Translations under genes and position numbers: made by a program
NCBI GenBank assembly: GCA_900541965.1
Contig: UQLN01000035.1
Coordinates: 1-49,069 of the forward strand
Direction: 5' to 3'
From: an uncultured Parabacteroides sp.
Lineage (GTDB): Bacteria; Bacteroidota; Bacteroidia; Bacteroidales; Tannerellaceae
Length of the DNA: 49,069 nucleotides
Shown: piece by piece, positions 30,983 through 38,871 of the stretch
Layout of the letters: every line of letters starts with the position of its first letter
Position numbering within the stretch: the first letter of the stretch is position 1
Notes under the pieces: model-generated
What the model was told of the DNA's origin: nothing
Database searches by the model: none
Seen by the model: the letters and a program-made list of their open reading frames with translations, nothing else

Positions 30983-31657
30983 TTAGTCAGCAAGTGCATC
31001 GAGCACAATCTTTTCCATTACCTTATATCCTTCCAATGTCGGATGAACACCATCTTTCGAATACTTTTCAGGTAGTCCGCCACGTTCGTCAACCATACTG
31101 GAATAATAATCCACATAAGTCAACTTGTTTTTATCGGCATACTCTTTTATCATTTTATTCAATTTGGCAATCTTTGAAGCTGGCTCCAACCCCGGACGCC
31201 ATCCGAAGTCATAAGCAGGCAATACGGAACAAAGTAAAACCCGGATATTATGAGCTTTTGCCAGTTCCGTCATAGATATAATATTTCCCAAGATATTTTC
31301 CAATGAAATATAACCGGTATTCTGGGCAATATCATTGGTACCTGCAAGAATCACTACGGCTTCCGGCTTCAAATCAATCACATCGGCCCGAAAACGTACC
31401 AGCATTTGTGAAGAGGTCTGCCCGCTGATTCCACGCCCCAAAAATTGATGCTTATTAAAGAATTGAGCATCATTTCCCCACCAGCCTTCGGTAATTGAAT
31501 TACCCATAAATACAGCTTTAGGAGTAGTTTTTACAGATTTGTTCGCTTCTTCATAACGATTAAACTGAGCCCAATCCTGTTGTTGGGCTTCGAGGGTAGT
31601 TGTTGCCAGCATAAGTAGTGTAACCATTAACCCTGACTTTATGTTCATCATAACCAA
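30983..31657 (-). CDS. Secreted SGNH/GDSL hydrolase
   Basis: A 224-residue esterase-type enzyme with a signal peptide ending TLEA. The SGNH blocks are present: GNSITEG (block I, Ser), RGISGQTSSQM (block II, Gly), LAGTNDI (block III, Asn) and SKDGVHPTLEGY (block V, Asp and His). This resembles carbohydrate or lipid deacetylases of gut Bacteroidales; the substrate is unknown. The exact start is uncertain, because MVMMNIKSG offers three Met codons. A -7 box TACATTTG is at 31689-31696. Confidence 0.9.
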   Translation of the reverse strand: MVMMNIKSGLMVTLLMLATTTLEAQQQDWAQFNRYEEANKSVKTTPKAVFMGNSITEGWWGNDAQFFNKHQFLGRGISGQTSSQMLVRFRADVIDLKPEAVVILAGTNDIAQNTGYISLENILGNIISMTELAKAHNIRVLLCSVLPAYDFGWRPGLEPASKIAKLNKMIKEYADKNKLTYVDYYSSMVDERGGLPEKYSKDGVHPTLEGYKVMEKIVLDALAD

Positions 31658-31688
31658 CTTGTTTTTAAACAGATTTCTTTAATGATTG

Positions 31689-31696
31689 CAAATGTA
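31689..31696 (-). promoter_or_regulatory. -7 box of the SGNH hydrolase gene
   Basis: CAAATGTA on the plus strand is TACATTTG on the minus strand, 32 bp upstream of the first possible ATG. Confidence 0.55.
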
Positions 31697-31810
31697 ATTA
31701 TTTTCATAGTTATTACTAAATTTGTCTTAGAAAATCAATGAAATAAAATCACCCTTATTAATAGATCTATTACGAAAAATTCTCTATAGACCAATTTAAA
31801 ACACATTGTT

Positions 31811-32776
31811 ATGAAAACTTTAGTCAGATTCCCTAAACTGTTAGCCGTAACGCTGGCATTCTTATTTATTGTTGCCGGTATTGATGCCCAAACATTTGTT
31901 TACAAGCCCATTAAAGGATTCTCCGAGGATATAAACAGCCAGTTGGAAGCATTCTTAGAATCAACTGTTCCCATGAAAACCCGGAAAGTGGCAGTATTCG
32001 ACTGCGACGGAACACTTTTCGGACAAGTCCCCTATTATCTGGCGGATGAAGCCTTATACGATTATGCTCAAAAAACGTATGCTGGAAAGAAAGACCAGAA
32101 ATCAAAAGAAAAAATGGCGATAGTAGACCAACTATTACATGGAAATAATGTAGGTGTCGACTTCGTACAGAACCGTGTCCGTTTCTTGTCCGGGCTGACT
32201 TCCGATGAAATACAGAAAATAGGTAACGACATGTTTCATGAAAAATACCAGAACAAAATGTACCCGGAAATGAAACAGTTGCTCGCAAATCTGAAAGAGT
32301 ATGACTTCGAGCTCTGGATTATATCTGCTTCTCCCGAATTACTGTACCAAAGATTCTGTGCCGAGCAATTAGGTATTCCCGAAGACCGCATCCTGGGTGT
32401 CAAATCTCTGGTAACTGCAGAAGGTATCGTCACCGACCAATTGGTATTCCCTGTATCCCAAGACAATGGCAAAGCAGAAGTTGTCAATACATTTATTAAA
32501 GCCAAACCGCTATTCTCTGCTGGAAACAGTCGCGGTGACATGGAAATGATGAACACCTCTGTAGGTCTGAAAATGATCGTAAATCCGGACGACCAGAAAG
32601 TTGAGAAAGAAATGGACAACAAAACAGTAAAACAATACTGGACAGATGATCCCCGTACCATCATCGTTTATTCAAACGATGTACCTGAAGGCAACTACAA
32701 ATATATTACGGGAGAATGGGGTGTGAAGAGCAACGTAACTAACCCGAAAGAAAGTAAAGTCGTAATCGGTTACTAA
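31811..32776 (+). CDS. Secreted HAD-family phosphatase
   Basis: A 321-residue protein with a signal peptide (cleavage near GIDAQ, residue 27), so it acts in the periplasm or at the surface. HAD motif I is VFDCDGTLF (Asp64 nucleophile, Asp66), motif II lies in LWIISASPELL, and motif IV is FSAGNSRGDMEMM. The layout is that of phosphoserine-phosphatase-like HAD enzymes. It is followed after 10 bp by a phosphate-selective-porin-like gene, suggesting release and uptake of phosphate from organic phosphates. Confidence 0.9.
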   Translation: MKTLVRFPKLLAVTLAFLFIVAGIDAQTFVYKPIKGFSEDINSQLEAFLESTVPMKTRKVAVFDCDGTLFGQVPYYLADEALYDYAQKTYAGKKDQKSKEKMAIVDQLLHGNNVGVDFVQNRVRFLSGLTSDEIQKIGNDMFHEKYQNKMYPEMKQLLANLKEYDFELWIISASPELLYQRFCAEQLGIPEDRILGVKSLVTAEGIVTDQLVFPVSQDNGKAEVVNTFIKAKPLFSAGNSRGDMEMMNTSVGLKMIVNPDDQKVEKEMDNKTVKQYWTDDPRTIIVYSNDVPEGNYKYITGEWGVKSNVTNPKESKVVIGY

Positions 32777-32786
32777 GCAAATCATT

Positions 32787-33917
32787 ATGAAAAAAGTCAA
32801 TTGTATTATTGCCGGGATATTCCTGGCAATAGGGACTTCATTTGCCCAAGAAAAACCGGAAAAGTTCTCCGTTACACCCATCGGACGCTTTTATCTTGAC
32901 GGAACTGCATTTTTCAACTCTGACCCTAAATTAGGCAGCGGTGCCACTTTTAGCGATATTCGCCTGGGAATAAAAGGTAAATACCAGAAATTCCAGGGAA
33001 AAGCAGAGATCGGCTTCTCCAAAAACAAAATCTCATTAAAAGATATTTTTGTTGAATATGACTTCCACCCTAATTCTTTTGTTCGCGCCGGACACTTCGG
33101 AGAACCTTTCGGTATCGATTATATGGAAAGTTCTGCCAACATCAAATTTATCAGTGCCGGAGCAGTTACAGAAGCTTTTGCCCCAGGCAGAAAATTAGGT
33201 ATCGAGTACATCGGATGGAAAGGTTGGTTCTGGTATGCCGGAGGTGTATTCGGTGATACGCATTTCCAGGAAAAAATCAACTATACACAAACTGACGGAT
33301 ATGCCGTTACCGGACGTATTGCATTCAATCCGATCAAAGAACAAGGAGGAATCGTACATATTGGCGTAGCCTCTACTTTCCGCAGACCGGACCCGGCAAA
33401 GGAAGGTAACAGTAGGGATGTGACTTTCGGGGCAACATTAGGTAGTCCGATTAATTCCCAGAAGTTTGTGGAAGCAAAAGTTACCGATGCCAGAAATACA
33501 TTTAAGGTTGCCGGAGAATTTATCGGGGCAATTCATAAATTCAGCCTGCAATCAGAGTTTTTCTATATACAGACGAACAGGTATAAAAATTTGCCCAAAT
33601 ATCAGGCACTGGGTACTTATGGACAAATAGGTTTCCTTGCTATCGGCGACGGATATTCATATGCCAATGAATGGGCACGGTTGAAGTTACCCAAACCCGG
33701 TTCTCTGGAATTTGTTGCCCGGTATTCTTATTTGGATTTGAATGACCAGGAAGCCAATATTTCAGGTGGAAAACAGAAGCAATTGTCACTGGCTTGCAAT
33801 TACTATTGGAAGAAATTTATCACCTTACGTTTAAATTATGACCATGCTTGTATCAACGGAGCCAAAGAAAATCAACATTTTAATTTTCTTTCAGCACGTG
33901 TGCAAGTCTATTTTTAA
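32787..33917 (+). CDS. Outer-membrane porin, OprO/OprP-like
   Basis: A 376-residue beta-barrel protein with a signal peptide ending TSFAQ. The pattern FSVTPIGRFYLDGTAFF...FSDIRLGIKGKYQKFQGKAEIGFS, then KDIFVEYDFHPNSFVRAGHFGEPFGIDYMESS, is that of the phosphate-selective porin O/P family. The C-terminus LSARVQVYF ends in Phe, as expected of outer-membrane barrels. Phosphate specificity is inferred from family and from the phosphatase gene next to it. Confidence 0.9.
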   Translation: MKKVNCIIAGIFLAIGTSFAQEKPEKFSVTPIGRFYLDGTAFFNSDPKLGSGATFSDIRLGIKGKYQKFQGKAEIGFSKNKISLKDIFVEYDFHPNSFVRAGHFGEPFGIDYMESSANIKFISAGAVTEAFAPGRKLGIEYIGWKGWFWYAGGVFGDTHFQEKINYTQTDGYAVTGRIAFNPIKEQGGIVHIGVASTFRRPDPAKEGNSRDVTFGATLGSPINSQKFVEAKVTDARNTFKVAGEFIGAIHKFSLQSEFFYIQTNRYKNLPKYQALGTYGQIGFLAIGDGYSYANEWARLKLPKPGSLEFVARYSYLDLNDQEANISGGKQKQLSLACNYYWKKFITLRLNYDHACINGAKENQHFNFLSARVQVYF

Positions 33918-33954
33918 TAGTTCAAATAATTAGCACTAATGCCAAAATGGTCCG

Positions 33955-34000
33955 AAGGATACATTCCGCCTCTGAACAGGGCGGATGTATCCTTCTTTTA
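33955..34000 (+). terminator. Intrinsic terminator after the porin gene
   Basis: AAGGATACATTCCGCC (33955-33970) pairs with GGCGGATGTATCCTT (33980-33994) with one bulged T, followed by CTTTTA. It separates the phosphatase-porin transcript from the preQ1-controlled gene. Confidence 0.75.
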
Positions 34001-34014
34001 TGAAAATAAATCCG

Positions 34015-34022
34015 TACCTTTG
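34015..34022 (+). promoter_or_regulatory. -7 box of the queuosine-precursor transporter transcript
   Basis: TACCTTTG matches TAnnTTTG. It would start an RNA near 34030, just before the riboswitch. Confidence 0.7.
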
Positions 34023-34049
34023 CACCCGATAAAATATTTGATATGCTAA

Positions 34050-34098
34050 GGAAGTGTTTTAACTTCCCGAGTGCTTGATAAACCTCGTAAAAAACAAG
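34050..34098 (+). promoter_or_regulatory. PreQ1-I riboswitch
   Basis: An H-type pseudoknot can be drawn: stem P1 is CGAG (34068-34071) with CTCG (34084-34087); in its loop, CTTG (34074-34077) pairs with CAAG (34095-34098) of the A-rich tail TAAAAAACAAG. A loop cytosine and the AAAAAA tail are as in preQ1-I aptamers. A second hairpin GGAAGT/ACTTCC (34050-34067) abuts the 5' side of P1. The tail ends four bases before the ATG at 34103, so ligand binding should mask the initiation region. The downstream gene (YhhQ) agrees with preQ1 sensing. Confidence 0.87.
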
Positions 34099-34102
34099 AA
34101 TT

Positions 34103-34789
34103 ATGCAAAAAGAAACAACAGTAACCGTTCCTTTTATGCTGCTGGGTATTTTATTCAACATCTGCCTGGTAGCTTCCAATTTATTAGAGACCAAGGTCAT
34201 ACAGGTTGGAGGGATTACTGCGACGGCAGGGCTAATCGTATTCCCCATTTCCTATATTATCAACGATTGTATTGCAGAAGTCTGGGGATTCAAAAAAGCC
34301 CGTTTGATTATCTGGAGCGGATTTGCATCCAATTTTCTGGTAATCGGGTTTGCCCAACTGGCAGTAATGTTGCCGGCGGCTCCATTTTGGGAAGGAGAAG
34401 ATGGATTCAATTTTGTATTTGGAATGGCGCCACGTATTGCCATAGCGAGTCTGATTGCCTTTTTGGTCGGTTCGTTCCTGAATGCCTATGTAATGAGTAA
34501 AATGAAAGTTGCTTCAAACGGAAAAAATTTCTCATTACGCGCCATTGCTTCTACCCTCGTAGGAGAAAGTGCCGATTCGATGATATTTTTCCCGGTAGCA
34601 TTTGCCGGACTAATCCCGGTTAAAGAGCTTTTTATTATGATAGGGACACAAGCTGTACTGAAATCAGCATACGAAGTCATCATCCTGCCTATTACCATAA
34701 AAGTGGTAAAATACATCAAGAAAATAGACGGTAGCGATGTATACGATGTAGGTACATCATACAATATATTGAAAGTAAAAGATATTTGA
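34103..34789 (+). CDS. yhhQ: Queuosine precursor transporter
   Basis: A 228-residue membrane protein of the YhhQ/DUF165 family with about six membrane segments. Recognisable features: LVASNLLETKVIQVGG near residues 20-35, a PISYIINDCIAEVWGFKKAR segment, and GESADSMIFFPVAFAG. It imports a queuosine precursor (preQ0/preQ1 or queuine) used for tRNA modification. The riboswitch just upstream supports this assignment strongly. Confidence 0.94.
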   Translation: MQKETTVTVPFMLLGILFNICLVASNLLETKVIQVGGITATAGLIVFPISYIINDCIAEVWGFKKARLIIWSGFASNFLVIGFAQLAVMLPAAPFWEGEDGFNFVFGMAPRIAIASLIAFLVGSFLNAYVMSKMKVASNGKNFSLRAIASTLVGESADSMIFFPVAFAGLIPVKELFIMIGTQAVLKSAYEVIILPITIKVVKYIKKIDGSDVYDVGTSYNILKVKDI

Positions 34790-34808
34790 TTTATAAAAGA
34801 AGCAATAT

Positions 34809-35747
34809 ATGAACAACATTAAAGGGTTTGCCTATGGTATCATCACCGCGGCAACCTTCGGCTTGATACCCTTATTTACTTTGCCGCTAATGGCCAAAGG
34901 GATGCAGTTCGACTCCATCCTGTTTTACCGTTTCCTGTTTGCCTCCTTGGCCCTAACAATAATCATGGCGGTAAAAAAAGAGTCATTCCGCATAAAAAAG
35001 AAGGACATTCCCGTGCTCATTTTACTTGGCTTCTTTTACACAGCTTCAGCGATGTTCCTTTTTTGGGGATATAACTTTATGTCCGCAGGCATTGCGACAA
35101 CACTGCACTTCACTTATCCTGTTTTTGTCACGCTGATTATGTTACTGTTCTTCCATGAGAAGACTTCTTGGGTCACTTTGGCAGCTATCGGTCTGGCTAT
35201 TTGCGGAGTAGCCCGTCTTTCCATTAGTGAGGGAGATGTGAGTATGAGTGTTATAGGAGTATTCATTGTATTGCTTTCCGCTGTCGGATATGCCTTATAC
35301 ATCACAACTGTAAATAAATCGAGGGTAAAAGCGATGTCCGGAAGAAAAATGACCTTCTTTGTATTTATCGTAAGTACCTGCATGTTCGCCATTAAAGCAA
35401 GCACAAACCAAGGTATCCAGCCGATACCGGATACCCTGTCGCTTATAAACCTGATACTATTGGCTGTTGTACCAACGGTAATTTCCAATATAACACTGGT
35501 GCTTGCCGTACAAAATATCGGGGGAACATTAACCTCTGTTCTTGGGGCGATGGAACCGGTTACGGCTGTATGTGTCGGGGTGTTGATTTTCGGAGAGCCT
35601 TTCACCGTACATCTGGCATTAGGCATCCTGCTAATCATACTGGCAGTAACGATAATTATCCTCTCCAAATCCATACAGAAAACATTGAGGAGAATACGCA
35701 GGACTTTATCCCATCATTTATCCAAAAATCAGATTCGCAGACAATAG
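34809..35747 (+). CDS. EamA/DMT-family transporter
   Basis: A 312-residue inner-membrane protein with ten predicted membrane segments in two EamA repeats (residues about 5-140 and 150-290), the drug/metabolite transporter layout. Substrate unknown. The C-terminal tail is basic (KTLRRIRRTLSHHLSKNQIRRQ). It starts 19 bp after yhhQ and may be cotranscribed with it, in which case it would fall under the preQ1 switch only at the transcript level. Confidence 0.9.
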   Translation: MNNIKGFAYGIITAATFGLIPLFTLPLMAKGMQFDSILFYRFLFASLALTIIMAVKKESFRIKKKDIPVLILLGFFYTASAMFLFWGYNFMSAGIATTLHFTYPVFVTLIMLLFFHEKTSWVTLAAIGLAICGVARLSISEGDVSMSVIGVFIVLLSAVGYALYITTVNKSRVKAMSGRKMTFFVFIVSTCMFAIKASTNQGIQPIPDTLSLINLILLAVVPTVISNITLVLAVQNIGGTLTSVLGAMEPVTAVCVGVLIFGEPFTVHLALGILLIILAVTIIILSKSIQKTLRRIRRTLSHHLSKNQIRRQ

Positions 35748-35790
35748 ATAGAAGTAAAATATTACTAACGGAACAAGTTAAAAAACCTGC

Positions 35791-36687
35791 TTAAAAAACA
35801 ACCACCGATATAAACAATACGGATAAGATCAAAGCAAACAAAAACACATTGCGTGCCGTATGCGCCAATGTTATATTCAAATCTTTACCTTCGCGGGTAA
35901 AAACCTCTTTGCTGGTCATAAACATCAAACCAAACACTATTCCGAAAGCAAAAAGAATCCACCAGGGAGCATCTATCAATAACGGACATATAAGGATAAA
36001 AGCCAGTATATTATTTACCACATAAAAAAAACGTCCGAAACGCTTGCCAAACAATACGATCGTAGTTCGTTTGCCAGCCGCCTTATCCTGTGCATAATCC
36101 CGGTAATTATTGACAACCAAGATATTGACAGATAACAATCCTACCGCAATCGATAATAAAAAAGTTAATAAGGAAAAAGACATTGTTTGCACATAATAAG
36201 TAAAGCAAACCGGAATCACCCCATAGAATAACAGAACACAAATATCTCCCAATCCATTATACGCCAAAGGGAACGGTCCTGCCGAATAGGCAAGAACACA
36301 GAGAGCTATCGCAATGCCAATAAAAATAAGACGCCAATCTGTAAGACAGACTAAAACCAGTCCGCTCAGACAGGCCAATCCCAAAGTTATAAAAGTACCT
36401 GCCAACATTGCTTTCGGAGTAATCCATCCCTGAGCCACTGCCCGTTCAGGCCCCAGACGGTCTTCATTGTCTGCACCTTTTTTATAATCAAAATAATCAT
36501 TTGCAAAATTACTGGCTATTTGGGCAAAAACAGCTACCAGAAAACATAAAACAGTGATAGATGCGGTCGAATATCCATCATAATAAGCTAAAGCACATCC
36601 TAATAACACAGGACTGACTGATGCAGGCAATGTTTTGGGCCGAGCAGCCTCAAACCAAGCTCGCAAGCGATTTTTTTGATTACTCAT
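35791..36687 (-). CDS. menA: 1,4-dihydroxy-2-naphthoate polyprenyltransferase
   Basis: A 298-residue membrane enzyme of the UbiA superfamily that attaches the polyprenyl tail in menaquinone synthesis. It starts WFEAARPKTLPASVSPVLLG; the first Asp-rich motif is NDYFDYKKGADNEDR and the second lies in NNYRDYAQDKAAGKRT. Eight to nine membrane segments are present. Menaquinone is the standard quinone of Bacteroidota. A -7 box TATTTTTG is at 36713-36720. Confidence 0.95.
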   Translation of the reverse strand: MSNQKNRLRAWFEAARPKTLPASVSPVLLGCALAYYDGYSTASITVLCFLVAVFAQIASNFANDYFDYKKGADNEDRLGPERAVAQGWITPKAMLAGTFITLGLACLSGLVLVCLTDWRLIFIGIAIALCVLAYSAGPFPLAYNGLGDICVLLFYGVIPVCFTYYVQTMSFSLLTFLLSIAVGLLSVNILVVNNYRDYAQDKAAGKRTTIVLFGKRFGRFFYVVNNILAFILICPLLIDAPWWILFAFGIVFGLMFMTSKEVFTREGKDLNITLAHTARNVFLFALILSVLFISVVVF

Positions 36688-36765
36688 AATTGCATTTTCT
36701 TTTTTTCGCCTACAAAAATAGAAACAAAAAAAGTTATATGATTGTTGTTTTTATAAGAATTCATA

Positions 36766-36773
36766 TATCTTTG
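36766..36773 (+). promoter_or_regulatory. -7 box almost touching the start codon at 36778
   Basis: TATCTTTG with TTG at 36745-36747 gives an 18-base spacer. The ATG begins five bases later, where transcription itself would start, so the message may be leaderless. Confidence 0.6.
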
Positions 36774-36777
36774 CGGC

Positions 36778-37182
36778 ATGAGAAGTTTTCTATTCATATT
36801 AACACTATTGTTCGGCATGTTGCTTTTTCTCCCGATAGAGGAGGTAAGCAGCAGTACTGCTGATGCCTTGTCCAAGCAGCAGGAAGCCGTTATGAAAGAA
36901 AAAAGCTCATCCGATATAAACCATCATTTGCAAGTATTAAGCAGTGAACTGAAAGGAAGCAATTGCCTTACTCCACGCCGAGTTGTTCAGCATACATCAA
37001 ACACGCTTAATATACGTTTATTCAAATATCAGGAGAAGTTTTCCCAATACTTCCGACTGAAAGGAGAAGACCTTCTGCAGAAAGTATCTGAAGAAGTAAC
37101 GATATGTCAAACAACTAACCTTTCCACTTTGCTTTGCCGTAACGGGTATCATGTCTATGCCCTGCGAAGAATCATTATTTAG
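36778..37182 (+). CDS. Small secreted protein of unknown function
   Basis: A 134-residue protein with a hydrophobic N-terminus (FLFILTLLFGMLLFLP) followed by a polar, Ser/Lys-rich stretch, so it is exported or anchored. Two pairs of cysteines are absent; single Cys lie in GSNCLTP, TICQT and LLCRN. I do not recognise a family. It may have a leaderless transcript (promoter at 36766). Its TAG stop falls in the left arm of a 13-bp inverted repeat. Confidence 0.6.
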   Translation: MRSFLFILTLLFGMLLFLPIEEVSSSTADALSKQQEAVMKEKSSSDINHHLQVLSSELKGSNCLTPRRVVQHTSNTLNIRLFKYQEKFSQYFRLKGEDLLQKVSEEVTICQTTNLSTLLCRNGYHVYALRRIII

Positions 37183-37278
37183 TTAATTATACCTTCATGG
37201 TACGTGTTATGGGGATTTTATTCCCATACATTTCTTTGTTGTGTTTTCCCAACGCAATCAATTTAATAATTAACTAAA
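37178..37278. repeat. 13-bp inverted repeat around the 37.2 kb spacer
   Basis: TTTAGTTAATTAT (37178-37190) and ATAATTAACTAAA (37266-37278) are perfect inverse copies, 75 bp apart. Between them is a small hairpin ATGGG...CCCAT (37209-37228). The arms are AT-rich, so chance is not negligible. Confidence 0.5.
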
Positions 37279-37290
37279 AATCAAAAACAT

Positions 37291-37509
37291 ATGTCTTCCA
37301 ACAATAAAAAATCAGGTAAATCCCGTATTTATATTTACATCATTATAACCATCATCGGTTGTGTGCTTGCATGCAGTTCAATCATCACAAATGATTATTT
37401 GAAACTGGTAGTAGTAATGGTAACACTCGGCGCCGGTCTGTATGGCATAATGAGAGGTCTCAGTACACCTTCCACAGAGCAAGATAATACGCTTGCTGAT
37501 AAGGAATAA
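37291..37509 (+). CDS. Small membrane protein, unknown
   Basis: A 72-residue protein with two membrane segments (YIYIIITIIGCVLACSSII and LVVVMVTLGAGLYGIM) between a basic N-terminus and an acidic C-terminus. No family is recognised. It is followed 34 bp later by another small membrane protein of like size, and the two may work together. Confidence 0.6.
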   Translation: MSSNNKKSGKSRIYIYIIITIIGCVLACSSIITNDYLKLVVVMVTLGAGLYGIMRGLSTPSTEQDNTLADKE

Positions 37510-37543
37510 AAATCTATTTGAAATCACTTAAATTCAAAAAAAT

Positions 37544-37750
37544 ATGAAAATCAATAAAGATTTGGTAGATGCAACTCTAATGTTGTCATTTATCTCTTTA
37601 GTATTAGTGGGAACAAGCGATCTCCATGACGTAGTAATAAAAAACTGTACGATGGGTGCCCTTGGCGTTATTTGTGTCCTGATGGTTGTTTTCCGTGCAA
37701 TTGCAATGCGACAGGATGCTAAAAATCCCCCGGAAGAATTTGATTATTAA
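37544..37750 (+). CDS. Small membrane protein, unknown
   Basis: A 68-residue protein with two hydrophobic segments (ATLMLSFISLVLVGT and CTMGALGVICVLMVVF) and a charged tail RQDAKNPPEEFDY. No family is recognised. Codon use and spacing to the previous gene support a real pair of genes. An inverted repeat lies 24 bp downstream. Confidence 0.6.
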   Translation: MKINKDLVDATLMLSFISLVLVGTSDLHDVVIKNCTMGALGVICVLMVVFRAIAMRQDAKNPPEEFDY

Positions 37751-37773
37751 ATAAAATCCCAAATACCCTGACT

Positions 37774-37908
37774 GAATGTCCCTGGTTTCCTGTTATTTAC
37801 TTCGTGGTGATCTCGAGGTTTTCTGAAATACGTTTTTCTGCCTATAAAAAACTTGCTGTTTATTTGGATACGGTATAACTTTGCCGGATAACAGGAAACC
37901 GGACATTC
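37774..37908. repeat. Inverted repeat flanking a promoter (candidate inverton)
   Basis: Left arm 37774-37796 and right arm 37888-37908 are inverse copies (GGTTTCCTGTTAT against ATAACAGGAAACC, and GAATGTCC against GGACATTC), differing by a two-base CT insertion in the left arm. They enclose 91 bp that contain a promoter with TTG (37853-37855), 20 bases, and TAACTTTG (37876-37883) facing the antiporter gene. Confidence 0.6.
37853..37883 (+). promoter_or_regulatory. Promoter of the calcium/sodium antiporter
   Basis: TTG, 20 bases and TAACTTTG fit the Bacteroidota -33/-7 consensus. The -7 box is 42 bp before the ATG chosen at 37926 and lies within the inverted-repeat segment. Confidence 0.6.
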
Positions 37909-37925
37909 TTATAAACTCTTATTGT

Positions 37926-38867
37926 ATGGTCACAAGTGTAACATTACTTATACTTTCATTAGTCGCACTTTATATCGGGGCAGGCTGGTTGGTTCAGGGT
38001 AGCTCCGCGCTGGCTATGAAAGCCAAAATATCTCCTTTGGTTATCGGACTTACGATTGTTGCATTCGGAACAAGCTCTCCCGAATTAGTCGTCAGTTTAA
38101 ATGCAACCTTAAGCGGACAAGGGGATATAGCTATCGGAAATATTATTGGCTCAAATATTTTTAATATCGGAGTGATTTTAGGTGTTTCCGCTATCATTTA
38201 TCCGTTGAAAGCAGAAAAACAGCTTACAAAAATAGACATTCCAATCATGCTACTGGCAGCAATCTTACTAACCGTTTTCTTCTGGAACGGATATTTAGGA
38301 CGGCTTGAAGGTGGCTTTTTTGTTTTAGGAGTTATTCTTTATACTTTATTCAGCCTGTATTTTTCACGTAAACACGGAAAAGACAGTACCGATGTAGAAC
38401 TGGAAAATCAACCCAAACATTGGTCTATAGATTTACTTTATCTGGCTGGTGGCCTGGTTATTCTTATATTCTCATCCAATCTATTAGTAGAAAATGCGGT
38501 TGCCATTGCAAGGGAAGTTGGTATCAACGAAGCGGTTATCGGATTAACAATCGTTGCTGCAGGAACCGGTATGCCGGAGTTTGCGACATCCATTATCGCT
38601 GCTGCCCGGAAAAAACCCGACCTGGCTATTGGCAATATTGTCGGCTCCAATATATTCAACGTACTTGCCATTGCCGGTACCAGTTCCCTGATACATCCGA
38701 TACAGGCAAAAAATGTAAATTATATAGATTTACTGGTTATGATCGGTTTTTCCATTCTGTTATTGCCGTTAGTTAAAAGCGGACAGAAAATATCCCGTGC
38801 GGAAGGTTTCGTCTTACTTATTTTTTATCTGATTTATTTAGGTTGGCTATTGAGAGACCTTATCTAA
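37926..38867 (+). CDS. Calcium/sodium antiporter (CaCA family)
   Basis: A 313-residue membrane protein with about ten membrane segments in two inverted halves. Each half has the alpha-repeat signature: VIGLTIVAFGTSSPELVVSL with GSNIFNIGVILG, and VIGLTIVAAGTGMPEFATSI with GSNIFNVLAIAG. This is the YrbG-like exchanger family. The start MVTSVTLLILSL is preferred over a frame 45 bases upstream that would run through the repeat arm. Confidence 0.93.
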   Translation: MVTSVTLLILSLVALYIGAGWLVQGSSALAMKAKISPLVIGLTIVAFGTSSPELVVSLNATLSGQGDIAIGNIIGSNIFNIGVILGVSAIIYPLKAEKQLTKIDIPIMLLAAILLTVFFWNGYLGRLEGGFFVLGVILYTLFSLYFSRKHGKDSTDVELENQPKHWSIDLLYLAGGLVILIFSSNLLVENAVAIAREVGINEAVIGLTIVAAGTGMPEFATSIIAAARKKPDLAIGNIVGSNIFNVLAIAGTSSLIHPIQAKNVNYIDLLVMIGFSILLLPLVKSGQKISRAEGFVLLIFYLIYLGWLLRDLI

Positions 38868-38871
38868 AACG

